From positions 1 through 64,000 of the forward strand of contig CAYRHJ010000015.1 of NCBI GenBank assembly GCA_964424105.1: a stretch of 64,000 bases of DNA. The letters are read 5' to 3'. Below, one piece after another: positions 44,302 to 53,516 of the stretch. Origin of the DNA: CAYRHJ01 sp964424105 (GTDB lineage: Bacteria; Planctomycetota; Phycisphaerae; UBA1845). The notes below the pieces were generated by a model that ran no database searches, was not told where the DNA came from, and worked only from the letters and a program-made list of their open reading frames with translations. Position 1 is the stretch's first letter, and each line of letters opens with the position of its first letter. Position numbers and translations under genes: made by a program.

Positions 44302-46487
44302 CGTGAACCTCCGGACTGTGCCGTCGAATGACCCGCTCCTTCTCGCAAACGGGCGTTTTCACCCTCCAGCACCTTGACGCGCTTGTTCATCTCAATCAGA
44401 TGCAGCGTCAGTTCTTCGACTTTTTGAAGGAGCTTCGATTCCATTTCGCCGACCTTGACGCCATTCTCGGCGACTTCTTCCGCCGAAGGAATTTCCGGCA
44501 GGTGGCCATGCTGCTTGATATGGGCTTCGACTTCTTCGAGCGTGCGTAATTCGTAATTCGGGTCAAAGACGAAATCCGACCAGCCCGTTTCCACGACGAT
44601 CTCCTTGGCCCGAATCGGTCCGTTGACCGCCAGGCGATAATTACCGGGCGTCTGCGTTCCGATACCGACGCTGTTGGTCGCCCGATCGATGACCAATACG
44701 TTGGTATTGACTCCGCTCTGCTTGGTGCCGATCAACAGCTTGTTCGTATCGCCGTTCCACCAGAAGAACGCCCCGCCGTCGAAACTGCCTCCGGCGCGCT
44801 CCAGAAGCTCCAGACGGGCAGCGTTGGCGGAATTGTCCGTCGTGTCATCGCGAAGCTGAATGGTCGGGTCATTGCCCTGCACCACCAGCTCGTGATTCGG
44901 TTGCGAAGTGCCTATTCCGACCAATCCGCCCGCGGTGACGGTGACCTGGTCCGAATTGTTGGTGCCCAGGATCAGCGAATCGCCGAACTCCTGCATGACT
45001 TCCAGGCTGTTGTCACCGTCACGGAAACCGATGCGAGCGCCCACTTGTCCGCCGTCCTGACTCATGACGATACGGGCGTTCTGGTCCTTGCCGGAGTTGT
45101 TGGTGTCGGCTTCGATGGTCAGGTTAATTCCACCGGTGGAAGCCAGATGCAGCAGGTCTTGCGGGTTGGTCGTTCCAACACCCACGTTGCCATTCGAAGC
45201 GACCGTCACGCGATCTGCATTGTTCGTTCCCAGCGTCAGCGTACCATCAAATTCCTGCATGACTTCCAGACCATTTTCACCATGACGAAATCCAATACGA
45301 GCAGCCACCTGCCCACCGTCTTGGCTCATGACGATGCGGGCGTTCTGGTCCTCGCCGATGTCGTTGGTGTCGGCTTCGATGGTCAGGTCGATTCCACCGA
45401 GTGATGCCAAGTGCAGCAAACTCTGCGGGTTCGAATGACCGACGGCCAACTGCCCGCCACCGGAGGCGATGGAGACGTGATGGGTAGAATCGGCGTTCAA
45501 GGTCAGATCGGAAGTGTGCGAGTTGATTGCGCCACCGTTACCGTCGAGTGTCAGGTTCGTGTCACCATCCGTGCCGGCCAGGGCTAGCCGTCCGCCCGTC
45601 TCTGGGGCGCTCAGTTCGCTGCGAAGTACGCCGTCGGTGTCGGCCAACGACAACATCCCTCCCGATCCCACGTTGGCTGTCAACTCCACGGTTTCGGTAT
45701 TGCCGGTGGCATCGTACAGATTGAGTTGGCCACGGGACTCCGGTCCGAAAGAAAGCGAGCGGAGCCAGGCGTCCGGCTCGCCGTCATTGCCGTTGACAAG
45801 CACCCACTGCAATCGGCCATCGATGTTGACGCCGACTTTCGGGGGCAGCGTGGACGCGTCCACCAAATCGATGGTACTGAATGCCCCGTCGATGATGACC
45901 CTGGCATCCGGTACGACGCCGCCGCCGAAGACCTGTAACGAACCGGCTGTGGTTTCGTCACCCAATTCGACGTGGTCGGTCAGCTCTTCGCTTTCAACCA
46001 CGTTGACGCGAAAAGCGTAGGGAACACTGACCAGGGGAACGCGAGGGGACAACTCGTCACCGATCGGAACATTGTCCACGTCGTCGACTGTGATGCCGAC
46101 ATATCGCGGCTGGCCGTCGAACAGACTGGGCTTGGGTTCTACCAACGCGGTCCCCACACCGTTTGACGTGGTGACGGCGACGTCTTCAATTTGGGCAAGA
46201 ATCGGACCACCGACTTCATCAGCGTAGAAAAAGAAATCCAGAATGTGCACGCCGTCGGGGAGCGGGTCGCCCAAGGCGTCGGTCAACAAGAACTGAAACG
46301 AAAGCCTCGCAGCCAGATCATCGAGGATGGGGCTGCGCGTGGATTCGAAGTTATGGGCCACTGGCTCGACGATCGAGATGTCGTCATTCGATTGAGCGGA
46401 AGCAGCCACCTCCCACGATCTCATCACGGGAACGATGACCAACGCCAACAAACCCAAGCCGCAGCCGATTCGAAATCTCCATCGCAT
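44298..46487 (-). CDS. Large exported tail-fibre-like protein with C-terminal coiled-coil tail
   Basis: 729 residues, signal peptide near 1-31. An N-terminal beta domain (DPLPDGVHILDFFFYADEV, PRVPLVSVPYAFRV) is followed by glycine/serine-rich beta-helix-like repeats. Two 88-residue units begin LLHLAS and run through DQNARIVMSQDGGQV and ARIGFR to LEVMQEF; the DNA copies are 264 nt apart. The C-terminus (NYELRTLEEVEAHIKQHGHL, PEIPSAEEV, then a coiled coil) matches the tail domain of bacterial trimeric or fibre-like surface proteins related to intramolecular chaperone regions. It is first of an operon with an M23 peptidase and a dockerin-like protein. A role as an extracellular fibre is inferred. 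Confidence 0.7.
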   Translation of the reverse strand: MRWRFRIGCGLGLLALVIVPVMRSWEVAASAQSNDDISIVEPVAHNFESTRSPILDDLAARLSFQFLLTDALGDPLPDGVHILDFFFYADEVGGPILAQIEDVAVTTSNGVGTALVEPKPSLFDGQPRYVGITVDDVDNVPIGDELSPRVPLVSVPYAFRVNVVESEELTDHVELGDETTAGSLQVFGGGVVPDARVIIDGAFSTIDLVDASTLPPKVGVNIDGRLQWVLVNGNDGEPDAWLRSLSFGPESRGQLNLYDATGNTETVELTANVGSGGMLSLADTDGVLRSELSAPETGGRLALAGTDGDTNLTLDGNGGAINSHTSDLTLNADSTHHVSIASGGGQLAVGHSNPQSLLHLASLGGIDLTIEADTNDIGEDQNARIVMSQDGGQVAARIGFRHGENGLEVMQEFDGTLTLGTNNADRVTVASNGNVGVGTTNPQDLLHLASTGGINLTIEADTNNSGKDQNARIVMSQDGGQVGARIGFRDGDNSLEVMQEFGDSLILGTNNSDQVTVTAGGLVGIGTSQPNHELVVQGNDPTIQLRDDTTDNSANAARLELLERAGGSFDGGAFFWWNGDTNKLLIGTKQSGVNTNVLVIDRATNSVGIGTQTPGNYRLAVNGPIRAKEIVVETGWSDFVFDPNYELRTLEEVEAHIKQHGHLPEIPSAEEVAENGVKVGEMESKLLQKVEELTLHLIEMNKRVKVLEGENARLREGAGHSTAQSGGSR

Positions 46488-46723
46488 TTTCGATTCCCCT
46501 CAATCCACAATGGTCTTGATGGCCCGCCTACCCGAACTCCCCGGCAGGGAGGTGCAGGGTCATCATAACAACCGGTCACAAGAAAAACAATTGCGGAATT
46601 ATCTGATCAGGGGATTCAGTGGCTTGCAAGACGCCAATCGGAGACTTGTCGGCATTCGATCTTGGACACCCTGTAATCCCTTGAAGGCTCACCCATCCGC
46701 GGAACGACGTATACGGATTCCAT

Positions 46724-47866
46724 TCAGCGACATTCTTCCCCCGAAAACATTCTCACGTAATTGGCGAATCGATTGGGATGAATGTCGCCGGCCTCAACGG
46801 CCCGTTGCACCGCACACTCTTCCTCATGTATATGCGTGCAGTCGGCAAACTTGCAGGACGTAACGTGCGGAATGAATTCGACGAAATAGCTCTCCAGCAG
46901 CTCGCGCGGAACGTTGCTCATGTCGAAGGCCCGGATTCCCGGCGTATCGACCACGAATCCGCCGATGTCGAGGCGGAGCAGATTCGCCCTCGTCGTCGTG
47001 TGTCGGCCCTTGAAAGTCTCGTCGGTCAAGTCGCCGATCGCCAATCGAAGCCCCGGCTGATGTGCATTGAGCATCGAGCTTTTGCCGACACCGCTCTGTC
47101 CCACCAGCGCGGTTGACTTATCGCGAAGCACGTCCGCTAATTCATCCATTCCCTGCCCCGTGACCGCGCTGGTAACGACTGTGCGATAGGGCAGTGAGCG
47201 ATACACGTTCAGAAAGTCAGCCACCGTTGATTCCTCGCGTTCATCCATCTTATTGAGGCAGATGACGGGTTCCATTCGCCCGTGCAGCGCGGAAATGATG
47301 TAGCGATCGACCAGATTGGCCTTGGGCGTGGGATGGGAAGCGGCGGAGACGATGAGCACCTGGTCAACGTTAGCAGCCACCACGTGTTCGCGATGACGGA
47401 CGGTCCGTTTCAGCTCACTGCGACGCGGCTCGATTCTTTCGATGACGCCTTCTTCCTCGACCCCGCCTCGAACGCTGGCCACTCGAAACCGCACCCGGTC
47501 ACCCACGCAGACGGCGTTTCGATCGCGGATGCTCAGCGTGCGCAAGACGCGTCGCACGGCGCAGGGCCAAGTGCGCTCGCCGTCATCCACGTGGGCGACC
47601 GCTCCGAAAACGGTAATCACCAAGCCCTCGCGAAGTGTGTCCGATAAATCGCCATCCGTCGTGTCGCGCACGATGACGGTGCGCTTACGAGAAAGGGCAC
47701 CTTTGCTCGTCACGCGCTCTTGGCCTGTCGTATCGAGATGTTCAGCGCCGCTTTCTCGTGCCTGGCGAGTCCAATCTTTTTCTCGAGCGGGCGCTTGGCG
47801 ATTCCGGCGAAAATGCACGCGCACTTTCTTGCCGCCCTTGCCGGGTTTCTTCTGTCGTTTTGGCAT
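46724..47866 (-). CDS. rsgA: Ribosome small-subunit maturation GTPase
   Basis: 380 residues from the ATG at 47866 (the longer frame to 47905 needs a non-ATG start). A basic N-terminal tail (PKRQKKPGKGGKKVRVHF) and an OB domain (LREGLVITVFGAVAHVDDG) precede a circularly permuted GTPase: LNKMDERE (G4) comes before GQSGVGKSSMLN (G1), GRHTTTR (G2) and VDTPGIR (G3). The zinc site CKFADCTHIHEEEC follows. It binds the 30S subunit late in assembly. The N-terminal extension (about 80 residues before the OB domain) is longer than usual. Confidence 0.92.
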   Translation of the reverse strand: MPKRQKKPGKGGKKVRVHFRRNRQAPAREKDWTRQARESGAEHLDTTGQERVTSKGALSRKRTVIVRDTTDGDLSDTLREGLVITVFGAVAHVDDGERTWPCAVRRVLRTLSIRDRNAVCVGDRVRFRVASVRGGVEEEGVIERIEPRRSELKRTVRHREHVVAANVDQVLIVSAASHPTPKANLVDRYIISALHGRMEPVICLNKMDEREESTVADFLNVYRSLPYRTVVTSAVTGQGMDELADVLRDKSTALVGQSGVGKSSMLNAHQPGLRLAIGDLTDETFKGRHTTTRANLLRLDIGGFVVDTPGIRAFDMSNVPRELLESYFVEFIPHVTSCKFADCTHIHEEECAVQRAVEAGDIHPNRFANYVRMFSGEECR

Positions 47867-48006
47867 GTCGTCAGGATTTTCGCCGTACGCGCGGATGTGC
47901 GTCAAGCGGGCGGCGGTCTCGGGCAGGACCCTTCAATTGTCGGGCGCCTATTACGCCCTCGCAAAGGGGAGGCGCTGTCCGCCGACAAGAAGGCATGACC
48001 GTCGTT

Positions 48007-48034
48007 CTGGATTCCGGCTCTCGCCGGAATGACG
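48007..48034. repeat. Type B REP palindrome
   Basis: CTGGATTCCGGCTCTCGCCG then GAATGACGG. It lies in the 377-nt gap between rsgA and tRNA-Arg, which otherwise holds no supportable gene. Confidence 0.7.
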
Positions 48035-48243
48035 GTCAACGCCGCCGCATCAGTGCGGAGGAGTCTGCACGGTTTCGAACAGGCGGCTGAATTCGAACGG
48101 ATGCGTCGGAGGGCGAATTAACGGGCGAGGACTTGCGAAGCGCCGAGCTGTCAATTAGAAGTCTTCGACGGCTCCTGAAACTGACCGCATTCGCGTCGCT
48201 GGGCCTGATATTCACGACGGGGCCCACCCATTATTCCCGCAGG

Positions 48244-48317
<74 letters not shown>

Positions 48318-48356
48318 ATTGAAAATGAGACCTGCGGTGGTTGATTCAGGCATTCT

Positions 48357-48402
48357 AACAAAACCGGTGCACGGTCCGCGAAGGACCGCTCCCTGTTTTG
48401 TT
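48357..48402. terminator. Bidirectional terminator between convergent tRNA genes
   Basis: An outer inverted repeat AACAAAAC/GTTTTGTT (48357-48364, 48395-48402) encloses a GGTCC-gcgaa-GGACC hairpin. Each strand therefore reads a GC hairpin followed by GTTTTGTT, a typical two-way terminator. Confidence 0.8.
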
Positions 48403-48403
48403 A

Positions 48404-48476
48404 CACCCCCAACGGGAATCGAACCCGTGTCTTCAGGATGAGAACCTGATATCCTAGGCCGCTAGACGATGGGGGC
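48404..48476 (-). tRNA. tRNA-Glu (anticodon CTC)
   Basis: Read on the minus strand: acceptor GCCCCCA pairs with TGGGGGT (with a G1-U72 wobble), D region TCGTCTAGCGGCCTAGGA, anticodon stem TCAGG/CCTGA around TTCTCAT (CTC central), T arm ACGGG-TTCGATT-CCCGT, discriminator G. 73 nt. Confidence 0.93.
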
Positions 48477-48615
48477 TTCCGATCGATGCGGCTGGCAGCC
48501 CCATCGAGTCAGCGATACACTATGTAGGCTGACAAGGGCCGTCAAGGCCAAGCGCCCGAGAGTTCCACGCAACCCATGCGAGTGAAGCTGAGGCTGAAAC
48601 GGAAAACGCAAACCC

Positions 48616-48885
48616 ATGCCGCTTGTACGATTCACGGAGAATCTGCTGCGACACGTTGAATGTCCCCAAAAGGACGTGGACGGCGGCACCGTGCGCGAAG
48701 TCCTCGACGCGGTTTTTGGTTCCAATCAACGACTTCGCCATTATGTTTTGGACGACCAGGGCGCTTTGCGAAAACACATGATGGTATTCATCGATGGCCA
48801 ACTGATTCGCGACCGCATCGCGTTGTCAGACCCCGTGATGGCCTCGACAAAAATCGACGTGATGCAGGCCTTGTCGGGGGGCTAA
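48616..48885 (+). CDS. MoaD/ThiS-like sulfur-carrier protein
   Basis: An 89-residue beta-grasp protein: LVRFTENLLRHVE, GTVREVLDAVFGSNQRLRHYV, HMMVFIDGQLIRDR and the C-terminal LSGG. The terminal GG is the thiocarboxylation site used by MoaD and ThiS to donate sulfur. It could serve molybdopterin synthesis (moeA is nearby) or another sulfur-transfer pathway. A BNR-propeller gene follows after 124 nt. No MoaE, ThiG or E1-like activating enzyme adjoins it. Confidence 0.8.
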   Translation: MPLVRFTENLLRHVECPQKDVDGGTVREVLDAVFGSNQRLRHYVLDDQGALRKHMMVFIDGQLIRDRIALSDPVMASTKIDVMQALSGG

Positions 48886-49009
48886 TCGATACGTTAAGAA
48901 TAGATCAATGGCCCCGTTATGGCTGAATGGAATCCCTGTCCGCGTGGATCAGTCCTGTGCGTGTCGTCCAAGGTGGTGATCCATCCGAATCCTGTCGGAG
49001 ATGCCGCGA

Positions 49010-50131
49010 ATGAGTGATAGAATCCTGGTCACGACGCGAAAAGGGCTGTTCATTCTCGATCGCACCGGCGGCCGGCAACCGAATTGGGAAATCACACGAG
49101 CGTGTTTTGTCGGCGACAATGTTCCGATGGCACTTCCCGATCGTCGAGACGGGACGTGGTACGCCGCCCTGAACCATGGCCACTTCGGTACCAAGCTGCA
49201 TCGGTCGTCCGACGCGGGCGAGCGATGGGAAGAGGCGACTGTACCGGAATATCCGCCCAAGCCCGCGGACGTCGAAGAACCGCCGTCGCCGATGGGCGGC
49301 AAATCCGTACCGTGGAATTTGGAATTGCTTTGGTGTCTGGAAGCGGGCGGAAGGGACGAGCCGGGTGTCATTTGGGCGGGGACCATTCCGGGCGGGTTGT
49401 TCAAATCGATCGATTCCGGAAAGTCGTGGGATTTGAATAGACCGCTGTGGGATGATCCGCGGCGGTTGAAATGGTTTGGCGGTGGCTACGATTACCCGGG
49501 GATTCACTCCATTTGCGTTGATCCGACCAATTCCAAGAGTATCCGCGTGGGGGTTTCCTGCGGAGGGGTTTGGACCACCACCGACGGCGGTGAAAAGTGG
49601 GAATGCAGGTATTCGGGAATGTTCGCCGATTACATGCCTCCGGAACAGAAATTCGACAACGATATTCAAGATCCCCATCGACTGGCGCAATGTGCGGGTC
49701 AATTGAATCATCTATGGGTACAACATCACAATGGCATTTTCCGCAGCACGGACGGCGGCGCCACCTGGCAGCACATCGACAAGCCTGCGGTTTCGGGTTT
49801 CGGGTTCGCGGTGGCGGTGCATCCCCGTGACGGAAACACGGCCTGGTTCGTTCCCGGCGTCAAAGATGAGCATCGCGTGCCCGTAGACGGCAAGCTCGTG
49901 GTGACACGAACGCGTGACGGCGGGCGTTCGTTCGACGTGCTTTCGAACGGGCTTCCCGGACCCCACGCCTACGATCTCGTCTTCCGCCATGCGTTGGATA
50001 TTGATGAAGCCGGCAACCGGCTGGTTTTCGGCAGTACTACGGGGTCATTGTGGGTTTCGGAAAATCAGGGCGACCAATGGAATTGCGTCTCGACGCACCT
50101 CCCGCCGATCTACTGCACGCGATTCGTCTGA
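49010..50131 (+). CDS. BNR/Asp-box beta-propeller protein
   Basis: 373 residues; I chose the ATG at 49010 because GGAG lies nine nt upstream, whereas the ATG at 49001 directly abuts it. No signal peptide is seen, so it is probably cytosolic. Six Asp-box motifs are visible: SSDAGERWEE, SIDSGKSWDL, TTDGGEKWEC, STDGGATWQH, TRDGGRSFDV and SENQGDQWNC. These mark a BNR/YVTN-type propeller like sialidases and photosystem II assembly factors, but without sialidase catalytic Arg/Tyr/Glu evidence. It sits between a MoaD/ThiS-like gene and moeA. Confidence 0.78.
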   Translation: MSDRILVTTRKGLFILDRTGGRQPNWEITRACFVGDNVPMALPDRRDGTWYAALNHGHFGTKLHRSSDAGERWEEATVPEYPPKPADVEEPPSPMGGKSVPWNLELLWCLEAGGRDEPGVIWAGTIPGGLFKSIDSGKSWDLNRPLWDDPRRLKWFGGGYDYPGIHSICVDPTNSKSIRVGVSCGGVWTTTDGGEKWECRYSGMFADYMPPEQKFDNDIQDPHRLAQCAGQLNHLWVQHHNGIFRSTDGGATWQHIDKPAVSGFGFAVAVHPRDGNTAWFVPGVKDEHRVPVDGKLVVTRTRDGGRSFDVLSNGLPGPHAYDLVFRHALDIDEAGNRLVFGSTTGSLWVSENQGDQWNCVSTHLPPIYCTRFV

Positions 50132-50433
50132 TAGTTCGACGCAGCCGAAACTTCACGAGCGAATCGGCTTCTTTCCGAGCGGAGACCGTCAGGGAGCGGA
50201 CTAACGAACGGGCAAATCAGGGCCATCGCATCGACTCGACGTGAAAAATTGGGAGCGTCATCCCACCGGGGCGACAACATGGATCGATGATTTTTTCAGG
50301 ACCGCCTCGGTTTGTCGAGGCGCCTATCTCCGCGTGGCCAATTGCGGATCAGTTCCGACCTGAACATCGACTGGCCCCTGATTGCACGTGATGCAACGTT
50401 GACCAGCCCCGTTGCGACGCGCAGAATGCGTTC
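50132..50433. other. Gap before moeA, no feature seen
   Basis: About 300 nt with no convincing gene, hairpin or promoter by eye. A short segment near 50185 (GAGACCGTCAGGGAGCGG) resembles the type C repeat family. Confidence 0.4.
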
Positions 50434-51699
50434 GTGTATCACATCATCGAAAACGCCACGGTCGAGCAGGCCCAGGAAGCGATTCTTTCAGCCGCGCGAC
50501 CCCGTCAAACCGAAATCATTTCACTAAACGACGCGTTGTATCGCGTTCTAGCCCAGCCGATCAAGACGGATATCGACCACCCGCCGTTCGATCGGGCTAT
50601 GATGGATGGCTACGCCGTTCATTCGTCCGATGTCGATTCACGTTGGATGGATGGGTCGGCGGTGATGAGCGTGCGTGGATTGGTGACTGCCGGTCGAGAA
50701 CCGGGTCCGCGTCTGCAAGGCGGGCAGGCTGTTCAGATTAATACGGGCGCCCCGATTCCCGACGGTGCCGACTCAATCGTACGGGTGGAAGACACCGACG
50801 CGCTGGACGAGCGCTCGTCCGTGCGGATCAATCGCCGACCCGCGCCCGGCCAACACATCGATCCGCAAGGTCGACACGTGCGGGCTGGTTCGGTGGTGGT
50901 CAACGCGGGTGTCAGGATGGGCGCGTCGGAAATCGCCGTCTGCGCCGCAGCCGGCGCGGCGAAGATCCCGGTCTACCGTATTCCGCGCGTAGCATTGTTG
51001 GTGACCGGCGACGAGTTGGTCGACGCGTCGATTCAGCCAATCGGTTCTCAGCTTCGCAATTCAAATCTACCGATGCTTTCGGCGTTGGCGCGTCAAGAAT
51101 TTGCAACGTCGCTGGAATTGGGAATCGCCCCGGACGATCTGCAATCGCTGAAGTCGATCATTTCCAGGGGATTGGCCAACGCGGATGTCCTGTGCATTTC
51201 GGGAGGGGTTTCGATGGGCACGCATGATCTGGTACCCGACGCCCTAGCCGCGTGCGACGTGCAATTGCGCGTGCGCAAAGTGAAGGTCAAACCGGGCAAG
51301 CCCATGTTGTTTGGAATGACGTCATCGGGCGCGTTGGTTTTCGGCTTGGTGGGCAATCCCGCGGGGTGTTTTGTCGGTTTTCATTTATTTGTTCGCCCAG
51401 CCATTCAATCGATGAGCGGGCATGCGGATGTGTTGCCGCCCGTCGTATCGGCCCGGCTGTCCGGTCAATTAGCCGTGAACGCAGACCGGCCAACCTATCT
51501 GCCGGCGATCGTACGCGTCTGCGGGGACGGTCTGCTGTCGGCTGAAACGCTGAAATGGGGCGGTTCCGGAGACCCCTTCGGACTCAGTGAATCCAACGCC
51601 CTGGTGATTCGCCCGCCGGCAGCGCCGGTAGCGTCGGACGGCGAATCCATCGAAGCCCTGTTGTTGAACAGCATCAAACCCGCGACACGGTGCCGGTGA
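50434..51699 (+). CDS. moeA: Molybdopterin molybdotransferase
   Basis: 421 residues starting with GTG at 50434, giving the correct start MYHIIENATVEQAQEAIL; no ATG is in frame upstream. MoeA inserts molybdate into adenylated molybdopterin. Signatures: DRAMMDGYAVHSSDV, IPDGADSIVRVED, LLVTGDELVD, then SGGVSMGTHD and KVKVKPGKPMLFG with GLVGNPAGCFVGF (the MoCF-binding core). All expected domains I to IV are present. It lies downstream of the sulfur-carrier and propeller genes on the same strand and 53 nt before lnt. Confidence 0.93.
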   Translation: MYHIIENATVEQAQEAILSAARPRQTEIISLNDALYRVLAQPIKTDIDHPPFDRAMMDGYAVHSSDVDSRWMDGSAVMSVRGLVTAGREPGPRLQGGQAVQINTGAPIPDGADSIVRVEDTDALDERSSVRINRRPAPGQHIDPQGRHVRAGSVVVNAGVRMGASEIAVCAAAGAAKIPVYRIPRVALLVTGDELVDASIQPIGSQLRNSNLPMLSALARQEFATSLELGIAPDDLQSLKSIISRGLANADVLCISGGVSMGTHDLVPDALAACDVQLRVRKVKVKPGKPMLFGMTSSGALVFGLVGNPAGCFVGFHLFVRPAIQSMSGHADVLPPVVSARLSGQLAVNADRPTYLPAIVRVCGDGLLSAETLKWGGSGDPFGLSESNALVIRPPAAPVASDGESIEALLLNSIKPATRCR

Positions 51700-51752
51700 A
51701 AATCGTCTACTTGCAAAAAGACGATTCGCGCTGAGAATCATTCACACTGATC

Positions 51753-53516
51753 ATGACGTCAATCGCGACCCAACGAAGCCAAGCGGTGCCCCAGCCCGAA
51801 CACCTCGGCTTTCAGATTCACGGGCGTTGGATCGTAATCGTTTTGCTCTCCGCATCATTACTGCTGATGAGCTTGATTCACGCCCCGGTGGATCAATGGT
51901 ATCTGGGGTATGTATGCATGGTACCCTGGTTGGTGGTCATTGGCGGGACAGCCATCGCGACGAGGGTCTACGTCACAGCCTGGTTGCTGGGCTTCGCGTT
52001 TTTCCTGATCAATATGTGGTGGATGGAAGGGCCCACGGGCATGGGCTACGTGGCGCTATCAGCCTATTTGGCCTGTTACTTTCCATTGGCTGCCTGTCCC
52101 ATTCGGCATGCAGTGCGTCGACGCCGATTTCCATTATCGCTAGCCGTTCCACTGGTTTGGGTGGGCGTGGAATTCCTCCGCGGCCTGGTGTTATCCGGTT
52201 TCCCCTGGTTTTTCCTCGCACACAGTCAATACAAAATCTTGCCGGTCATCCAGATCAGCGATCTTGTGGGTGCCTACGGAGTGAGCTTCGTCTTGGCTGC
52301 GATCAACGGAGCCGTCGCGGACATCATCTTCGCCCGCTGGGGCCGCTCCCATGATCGATACCGAGCCAGCCAGATTCGCCGCGCGAACGTCAGCCTGGGC
52401 TTCGCTGCTTCGTTGTTGGTCTTGACCCTGGCCTACGGGATGTACCAATTGAGCCGCGATACGACCAAGCCAGGCCCCAAAATCGCCCTGCTGCAACTGG
52501 ACTATCCCAATTTCACCGACGAAGCCAAGGTCCGCTCGCAACCCGGACCAAGGGAAAAGCGCAAGGCGTATTTCGACCTGATGGCCCGGGCTGGTTCACA
52601 AGAGCCGGACCTGTATCTATTCCCCGAAACGGCGTGGTCCTTCATGCACCTGAACGAAGAATTCCTTAATGCCCAGCCTGACGAGATTATCAACGACTAC
52701 CTTCGACAGACGCAGGCATGGTCCCGCGAATGTTTCAGCCTGCTTCAAAACTGGGCGACGAATACCGGCTCGTCCATCGTGATCGGAAGCATGTCCGTCA
52801 CACCCACGCCGCTGAGTTTGCGATCGGACCACCTGCTCTACAATTCCGCCATGCACATCAAATCGGACGGTTCCCGGACCGAACGACACGACAAGATGCA
52901 CCCCGTCTTGTTCGGTGAAACCGTTCCATTCCGCTACGGACGACTCCGCTTTCTATATTTCTGGCTGAACAGCCTTTCGCCGTTCGGTGCGGATGGTTAC
53001 GAGTATTCCCTGACGCCGGGCCACGATGTCAACGTCTTCAACATGGTTACGAGGACCGGGGATCAGTTTCGATTCGGAACACCCATTTGTTACGAAGACG
53101 TCATGCCCTACGTCTGCCGCCGTCTCGTCTGGGATGGGCAAGAACGTGCCAAACGAGCCGATTTTCTCCTCAACATCAGCAACGACGGATGGTTCTTGCA
53201 TCGCAACGAGCTACCGCAACACTTCGCCATTTGTACCTTTCGGGCCGTGGAAAACCGTGTCGGCATCGCCCGAACGGTCAACACCGGCATCAGCGGGTTC
53301 ATTCAACCCGACGGCAGGGCGTATGACGTCATGGGCATCGGCGAAGAAGGATTCCGCGTGGCCCGCGTATTGCTTGACAGCCGCGTGAGCTTGTATTCTC
53401 GAACCGGCGATGTGTTCGCGATGGTCTGCCTGTTGATCGGCGTCATTTTCTATGTCGATTACGTGTACGTACGCCTGCGTAGTGATCCCGCGATGAAAGG
53501 ATCTTCGCACACATGA
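51753..53516 (+). CDS. lnt: Apolipoprotein N-acyltransferase
   Basis: 587 residues, somewhat longer than the usual 500-530. About six N-terminal membrane helices and one at the C-terminus (VFAMVCLLIGVIFYVDYVYV) enclose a nitrilase-like periplasmic domain. The catalytic triad is visible: Glu in LFPETAW near 290, Lys in RHDKMHPVLFGE near 381, Cys in TPICYEDV near 446. It adds the third acyl chain to lipoproteins. The stop overlaps the next gene (ATGA). It heads a chain of five genes with overlaps or 4-5 nt spacings. Confidence 0.93.
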   Translation: MTSIATQRSQAVPQPEHLGFQIHGRWIVIVLLSASLLLMSLIHAPVDQWYLGYVCMVPWLVVIGGTAIATRVYVTAWLLGFAFFLINMWWMEGPTGMGYVALSAYLACYFPLAACPIRHAVRRRRFPLSLAVPLVWVGVEFLRGLVLSGFPWFFLAHSQYKILPVIQISDLVGAYGVSFVLAAINGAVADIIFARWGRSHDRYRASQIRRANVSLGFAASLLVLTLAYGMYQLSRDTTKPGPKIALLQLDYPNFTDEAKVRSQPGPREKRKAYFDLMARAGSQEPDLYLFPETAWSFMHLNEEFLNAQPDEIINDYLRQTQAWSRECFSLLQNWATNTGSSIVIGSMSVTPTPLSLRSDHLLYNSAMHIKSDGSRTERHDKMHPVLFGETVPFRYGRLRFLYFWLNSLSPFGADGYEYSLTPGHDVNVFNMVTRTGDQFRFGTPICYEDVMPYVCRRLVWDGQERAKRADFLLNISNDGWFLHRNELPQHFAICTFRAVENRVGIARTVNTGISGFIQPDGRAYDVMGIGEEGFRVARVLLDSRVSLYSRTGDVFAMVCLLIGVIFYVDYVYVRLRSDPAMKGSSHT

